A stretch of 55,250 nt of DNA from Bacteroidales bacterium UBA4772 (GTDB lineage: Bacteria > Bacteroidota > Bacteroidia > Bacteroidales > VadinHA17), in assembly GCA_002403305.1 (NCBI GenBank), contig DHHM01000024.1:54036-109285 (forward strand), read 5' to 3'. The translations under genes and the position numbers were made by a program. The notes beneath the pieces are model-generated. The model ran no database searches and was not told the DNA's origin. It saw only the letters and a list, made by a program, of their open reading frames with translations. Below, piece by piece: positions 51,874 to 55,250 of the stretch; positions within the stretch are counted from its first letter, which is position 1; each line of letters begins with the position of its first letter.

Positions 51874-52535
51874 AACAAGACCTCCCTTACAAAGAACTCA
51901 TCTGACCCGTTTCGCTCAACTGATGCGTTATATTGCTCCATGAGAAAAGTTAGTTCAGGCTCAGATAAAATTGATACCACATAGCCGCACTTCAGCTTGT
52001 TTAGACCGATGGGATTGTTCTCAATATCCTTGTCATTGATCCTGTTGTTAAAGTCAAATAGGTTCTGGTCCACGTTCCCGGTGTAGCTCTCTATTTCATC
52101 AATGTCAAAGTGCTGCTTCAGCATGTCAGTGTTGTCATACCCGGAACGTACATTGTCCCTGACAATAAATTCCTTCTGCTCGGCCTCTGTCAGATCATCT
52201 GCAATTGTGACCTCTATGACTGGTTTGCTTAGCCATTTCTCCCAGTAGCCTTGTATCTCAAATTGCTTGTCTGGGTGCATGTCGGTGTACATGTCCAGAA
52301 CTAATAGCCGATCCAGCAAATCGTTAAAGTCCATTTCAGAGATAGCCTTCAAAGCAAGAAACCGCTGGTTGCCTCCCAAAATGACTTTCTCCTTCGAGAT
52401 AACTATGTTCCTGTAGGCAAGCATATCGCTGAATATCAGAATGCTGTCAATGAGCTTATCCAGCATGTATTCAGTGATAGCCCTAGGATTGTCCTTATTG
52501 ACCTGTAACTGTGATATTTTGACTGTCTTCTTCAT
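51864..52535 (-). CDS. ParB-fold protein 1
   Basis: 223 residues; ParB box VILGGNQRFLALKAI near 50-64. Similar length and layout to the next gene, so the pair probably arose by duplication. First gene behind phage promoter site d. Confidence 0.65.
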   Translation of the reverse strand: MKKTVKISQLQVNKDNPRAITEYMLDKLIDSILIFSDMLAYRNIVISKEKVILGGNQRFLALKAISEMDFNDLLDRLLVLDMYTDMHPDKQFEIQGYWEKWLSKPVIEVTIADDLTEAEQKEFIVRDNVRSGYDNTDMLKQHFDIDEIESYTGNVDQNLFDFNNRINDKDIENNPIGLNKLKCGYVVSILSEPELTFLMEQYNASVERNGSDEFFVREVLLCK

Positions 52536-52610
52536 GGTCCTGATTACTGCATGGCAAATAGGGAAATCCTTATCTGCAAGTAGCTTCCTCCCCTAATTGA
52601 TTTATTTGGA

Positions 52611-52645
52611 TAAAAGTACGCTTAATATGGCTCGATAAGCAATTG
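52611..52645 (-). promoter_or_regulatory. Phage promoter-operator site d (ParB and packaging operon)
   Basis: GGCTCGATAAGCAATTG (52629-52645) shares the core of the other sites, with a weaker palindrome. On the minus strand TTGC at 52642 lies 24 bases before a -7-like TACTTTTA (52618-52611). Confidence 0.6.
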
Positions 52646-52650
52646 TTTGA

Positions 52651-53157
52651 TTATATTTTTATCTTCATGGGTAGGTTGGCCTCATTCCACATCAGTAAAA
52701 TTGCATCCCGTTCTTCGCTGTTTGTCCGGGAGGGCAGCCCAGGAACAAAGTGCGCCAGCTCAGCATGTGTGATCTTCCCGTCTGGCCCTTTCCAGCATTT
52801 CTTCAATGGCCACTGCTCAATAACGTCAATACCGATTGCCTTGCAATACTGCACGATCATAAGCCCTACCTGATGGTTCCTACCGACGTTGTACCCTGTT
52901 TTAGCTATTGCTCCTGCTCCCCGGACCTGTCCGTTACCAATATGCCAGTTATGAGAGATGAGCCAGCTTGCTTCCAATGCAACCCGTAGAACCTTCCGAT
53001 CAGCACAAGCCTGATCTTTGACCTTTCTCAGCATCTTAATAAGCTCCGGGAACGTCAGGGTATCGATTGTGATGTCCATAGTTTTACTATCGAGCTGGGC
53101 AAAGCCACTTTTATTTACGTCTGGGTCAATACCAATGATGACATCAGATTTGATCAT
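52651..53157 (-). CDS. RuvC-like Holliday-junction resolvase
   Basis: 168 residues from the ATG at 53157, which has a good AAGGAG just upstream; an ATG at 53196 would add 13 residues. RNase H/RuvC-like: first strand VIIGIDPDVNKSG with the catalytic Asp, middle VALEASW (Glu), and the C-terminal acidic pair SEERDAILLMW. It would cut branched DNA before packaging or in repair. Confidence 0.8.
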   Translation of the reverse strand: MIKSDVIIGIDPDVNKSGFAQLDSKTMDITIDTLTFPELIKMLRKVKDQACADRKVLRVALEASWLISHNWHIGNGQVRGAGAIAKTGYNVGRNHQVGLMIVQYCKAIGIDVIEQWPLKKCWKGPDGKITHAELAHFVPGLPSRTNSEERDAILLMWNEANLPMKIKI

Positions 53158-53183
53158 TGCTGCTCCTTCTTTATAGTGTACAA

Positions 53184-53218
53184 TAAAAATACGCAATTGT
53201 GCTCAATAAGCAATACTA
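53184..53218 (-). promoter_or_regulatory. Phage promoter-operator site e (resolvase)
   Basis: GTGCTCAATAAGCAATAC core (53200-53217). On the minus strand TTGC at 53213 is 22 bases before a -7-like TATTTTTA (53191-53184), about 30 bases before the ATG at 53157. Confidence 0.65.
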
Positions 53219-53606
53219 TTGGCAGATTATTTTCACTTTCTTGCATTTTATTACGCTGGATATAGATGGGAATTAACTTTCTGTGAGGTTCCCTCATGGT
53301 CTATCTTGTTAAATCTCAAATCGATTGTATGCCCAAAGTAAACCTCGGCTTAGTCCAACTCAGTTTTATACACAATCCTATTTAGTAGCTCTCCTGACAG
53401 TTGGGAAATTATTTATTCCTACCTTTAAGGAAACTATGATGAGACTGTATATAAAACACTATTTAGTTATAGCTAATGCTGAGTATTACAATATGATATA
53501 AACTACCTACTGAGCAATTTTTGAAACGCCATTGAAAAGGGAGCCCTGACCCTATCTTTTAAGATTTTTAACATTTCAGGCTGGTCAGCCGGTCCTGGCT
53601 GAATGA
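53219..53606. other. Non-coding stretch at the prophage right side
   Basis: About 390 bases with no gene I can support. It has a 21-codon ATG frame without context (rejected) and a small stem CAGCC-GGTCCT-GGCTG near 53587. It may hold a small RNA ending at the terminator at 53608, or part of the attachment region. Confidence 0.4.
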
Positions 53607-53607
53607 A

Positions 53608-53642
53608 AATAGGTCCGTCAGTTTTGACGGACCTATTTTTTT
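53608..53642. terminator. Bidirectional rho-independent terminator
   Basis: AATAGGTCCGTCA (53608-53620), loop GTTT, TGACGGACCTATT (53625-53637): a perfect 13-bp stem with a T-run on the plus strand and a shorter U-run the other way. It would stop leftward transcription of the 53663 gene and any rightward transcript. Confidence 0.9.
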
Positions 53643-53662
53643 AAAATTTCGAAATAAATGAT

Positions 53663-54499
53663 TTATCTTTTCTTTAACTCTGGAATTAATTTATAATCCA
53701 TTACAACTTGCATAAGAAACTCCCTATAACTTAAAAAAAGCGTGTTTATCATTGATTCTTTGTAACTGCCAGTACAATTTACAGAGTCAATTGAAATGTT
53801 TCTATATTCTAAGTGTTGATTAGCTTCTTGGCTTTCATAAATACTAACAAAAGAAAGATATCCTTCTATTGCAGGTGTGAGTTTCATATAAAGCTCTTTT
53901 TTCCATTCATCCACTATTTGAGAATCGTTTATTTCTTTGACCAAATGAAAGACATTATTTACTAAATCATGATACTGGTCAAATGCCAGCGATACCATCT
54001 CGATTTCAATAGAAATTTGTGACACATCATATAGTGAAGCCTCTTGGAAATTAAAAGTTGCTTTTTGTAGGTCTGGTACGATGTATCTATTTAAATTTTT
54101 ATGCAACTGCTGTAAAATTGAACTAAAGTAAATTGTAAATGATTTAAAAGTAGGTGAATGGTTTATGGAGATTCGGTTATTAATCCGGTGATAGCCATCA
54201 GGTGTAAATACAGTTTTCTTTGCTTTCTTAATTAGTTTATCTGATTTTTCAGTTAATGTATTAAAGCGTTTTTCATAAATGTATAACTTATTGGATATTT
54301 GACTCTGGCTCAGAGATTGCATAAGAAAAAACGCTGTAATAAAAACTGCCAATAATGTAAATAATGCATACAAGAATTGGTTATCAAAACATCCCACATA
54401 TTCATTGAGAAAAAGCAATCCGATGAACACAAGTGCAATTATCATGAAAAAAATAGGTTGTGAGTTTTTTGATTTTTTTAAAAAATGTTTTGTTTCCAT
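53663..54499 (-). CDS. Membrane protein with long cytoplasmic domain, unknown
   Basis: 278 residues, AT-rich: two TM helices near the N-terminus (FFMIIALVFIGLLFLNEY and FLYALFTLLAVFITAFF), then a mostly helical domain of about 210 residues. No known motif seen. Lies behind the 54528 gene on the same strand (28 bases apart) and ends at a strong terminator, so the pair is a two-gene operon. Confidence 0.5.
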   Translation of the reverse strand: METKHFLKKSKNSQPIFFMIIALVFIGLLFLNEYVGCFDNQFLYALFTLLAVFITAFFLMQSLSQSQISNKLYIYEKRFNTLTEKSDKLIKKAKKTVFTPDGYHRINNRISINHSPTFKSFTIYFSSILQQLHKNLNRYIVPDLQKATFNFQEASLYDVSQISIEIEMVSLAFDQYHDLVNNVFHLVKEINDSQIVDEWKKELYMKLTPAIEGYLSFVSIYESQEANQHLEYRNISIDSVNCTGSYKESMINTLFLSYREFLMQVVMDYKLIPELKKR

Positions 54500-54527
54500 A
54501 ATTAATAATTGACGAGTGAGAATACAA

Positions 54528-55019
54528 TTATTTCGGTAATTTCCCTTGTTCTATAAGGTAAGGAAGTTGTCCTGTTATTCCAATTATTCCATATAAAACA
54601 GCAAATATTAGTATTGCAGCAGTTCCACCAGAGATATCATTTAAATTACAGGTATTTGCGATTACATAATATACAAAAAATAAGGCAATAAAACCTAAAA
54701 GAGTTGTTATGAAATAAAAGAAACAATATGGTATTGCTCTTAGCCAAATGGTTTGATAATTAGCTTTGGCGTAAATAACAAACTTATCTTCCTTTATTTT
54801 CATCCATTCTGATTTCAGTTTTTCTTTTTTATCAAGATGGTTATTTAATTCTACATTACTTTCTATGTTGAATTCAATAGGTTTCATTTCATCTAAAAGT
54901 TGGTTCTTTTGTAGTTCAACTATTTGATTCTGAACAATAAAACCTCTAATCCCTTGATAAATAGATATTACGGCAGCAATTAACCAGTACCACCAAGATT
55001 GACAAATTATATTTTCCAT
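54528..55019 (-). CDS. Membrane protein, unknown
   Basis: 163 residues from the ATG at 55019 (MENIICQSWWYWLIAAVISI; an ATG at 55055 adds 12 residues). A single N-terminal TM, a charged helical segment (KSEWMKIKEDKFVIYAKAN), and two more TM helices (FITTLLGFIALFFVYYVI and AAILIFAVLYGIIGITG). No family recognised. First gene of the two-gene unit. Confidence 0.5.
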   Translation of the reverse strand: MENIICQSWWYWLIAAVISIYQGIRGFIVQNQIVELQKNQLLDEMKPIEFNIESNVELNNHLDKKEKLKSEWMKIKEDKFVIYAKANYQTIWLRAIPYCFFYFITTLLGFIALFFVYYVIANTCNLNDISGGTAAILIFAVLYGIIGITGQLPYLIEQGKLPK

Positions 55020-55086
55020 ATTATTATATGTTTTGTTTCTAATGAAAAGTGGCATTTCCAGTTGTGGAATAAAAGTCTCGCTGCAC

Positions 55087-55101
55087 GCTACTTGAAGTAG
55101 C
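55087..55101. promoter_or_regulatory. Perfect palindrome upstream of the membrane pair
   Basis: GCTACTTGAAGTAGC, 68-82 bases upstream of the 55019 start; possible operator. No other copy was noticed in the window. Confidence 0.3.
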
Positions 55102-55250
55102 TTAGAAGGAAATGCTGCACATCAAATTTCAACAATTCACCAATACAAACAAATTTTTTTTTCTTCATATTACATTGACTATCATCTGAAAGTCTGTTAT
55201 TATTGGATATTATGTATATTTATTAAATGATTATCCGTATTAATAAATAT

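Larger units (their letters stand above)
17304..53220 (-). mobile_element. Siphovirus-type prophage (right boundary unresolved)
   Basis: A continuous set of leftward phage genes with a complete packaging, head, tail and lysis series. The left edge is at tRNA-Ser. The right limit is placed after the resolvase promoter because sequence beyond is non-coding, then AT-rich membrane genes. Integrase, repressor and replication genes are missing, so the real prophage may extend beyond the window or be incomplete. Confidence 0.75.

Noticed and set aside
35311..53218. Dispersed ATAAGCAA sites as REP or mobile miniature elements
   Set aside because: They lie only upstream of transcription units at a fixed distance from -7-like boxes, which fits promoters rather than inserted repeats.
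53441..53506. ATG frame of 21 codons
   Set aside because: Too short, no ribosome site or neighbour; likely chance.

Overview
The window is from a Bacteroidota chromosome. The signs are a Type IX secretion sorting domain on a secreted nuclease, promoters that fit the Bacteroidota TTTG / TAnnTTTG consensus, a CusA-type pump with DUF3347 and HYC_CC_PP partners, and the scarcity of Shine-Dalgarno sequences in the left part. The species cannot be named from the sequence alone.

Layout. (1) 1-3.0 kb: secreted endonuclease I, a broken rsgA remnant and an MscS-type channel gene with a one-base frameshift. (2) 3.0-15.7 kb: a leftward copper/silver detoxification cluster. In transcription order it holds an HYC_CC_PP protein, CusA pump, CusC-like channel, CusB-like adaptor, a small membrane protein, a PII-like protein, a collapsed P1B-ATPase, a Met/His-rich lipoprotein, a multicopper oxidase fused to an outer-membrane barrel, and a periplasmic HMA protein. 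(3) 15.7-17.3 kb: a ferredoxin fragment, two small secreted proteins and tRNA-Ser(CGA). (4) 17.3 to about 53.2 kb: a siphovirus-type prophage, nearly all on the minus strand, starting just after tRNA-Ser. Read leftward from its right end it encodes a RuvC-like resolvase, three ParB-fold proteins (one fused to a methyltransferase), terminase, portal, MuF, an accessory block, scaffold, capsid, connectors, tail tube, a tail chaperone with a probable -1 frameshift, tape measure, distal tail, fibre and BACON proteins, and lysis genes (holin candidates, amidase, spanin candidate). No integrase, repressor or replication gene lies in the window, so the right end of the prophage probably lies outside it or is eroded. 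(5) 53.6-55.1 kb: two AT-rich membrane-protein genes of unknown function.

The most interesting parts are in the prophage. An AT-rich cargo region (about 40.0-44.8 kb) carries genes separated by imperfect palindromes. For two of them the start of the cassette is the exact complement of the start of its own downstream palindrome, which is the signature of integron gene cassettes. The cargo includes a membrane protein with a HEPN-like RNLAAH motif and an overlapping two-gene unit with another possible Rx4H motif; both are candidate defence or toxin modules. Separately, five sites sharing a GCTC-ATAAGCAA core, most of them inverted repeats, each sit just upstream of a leftward phage transcription unit at -33 relative to a TA-rich -7 box. 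They look like one phage regulon.

How it works together: the copper genes would oxidise Cu(I) and pump copper or silver across both membranes. In the phage, the repeated promoter-operators probably time modification/packaging, accessory and structural/lysis transcription, while the cassette cargo probably serves the lysogen.
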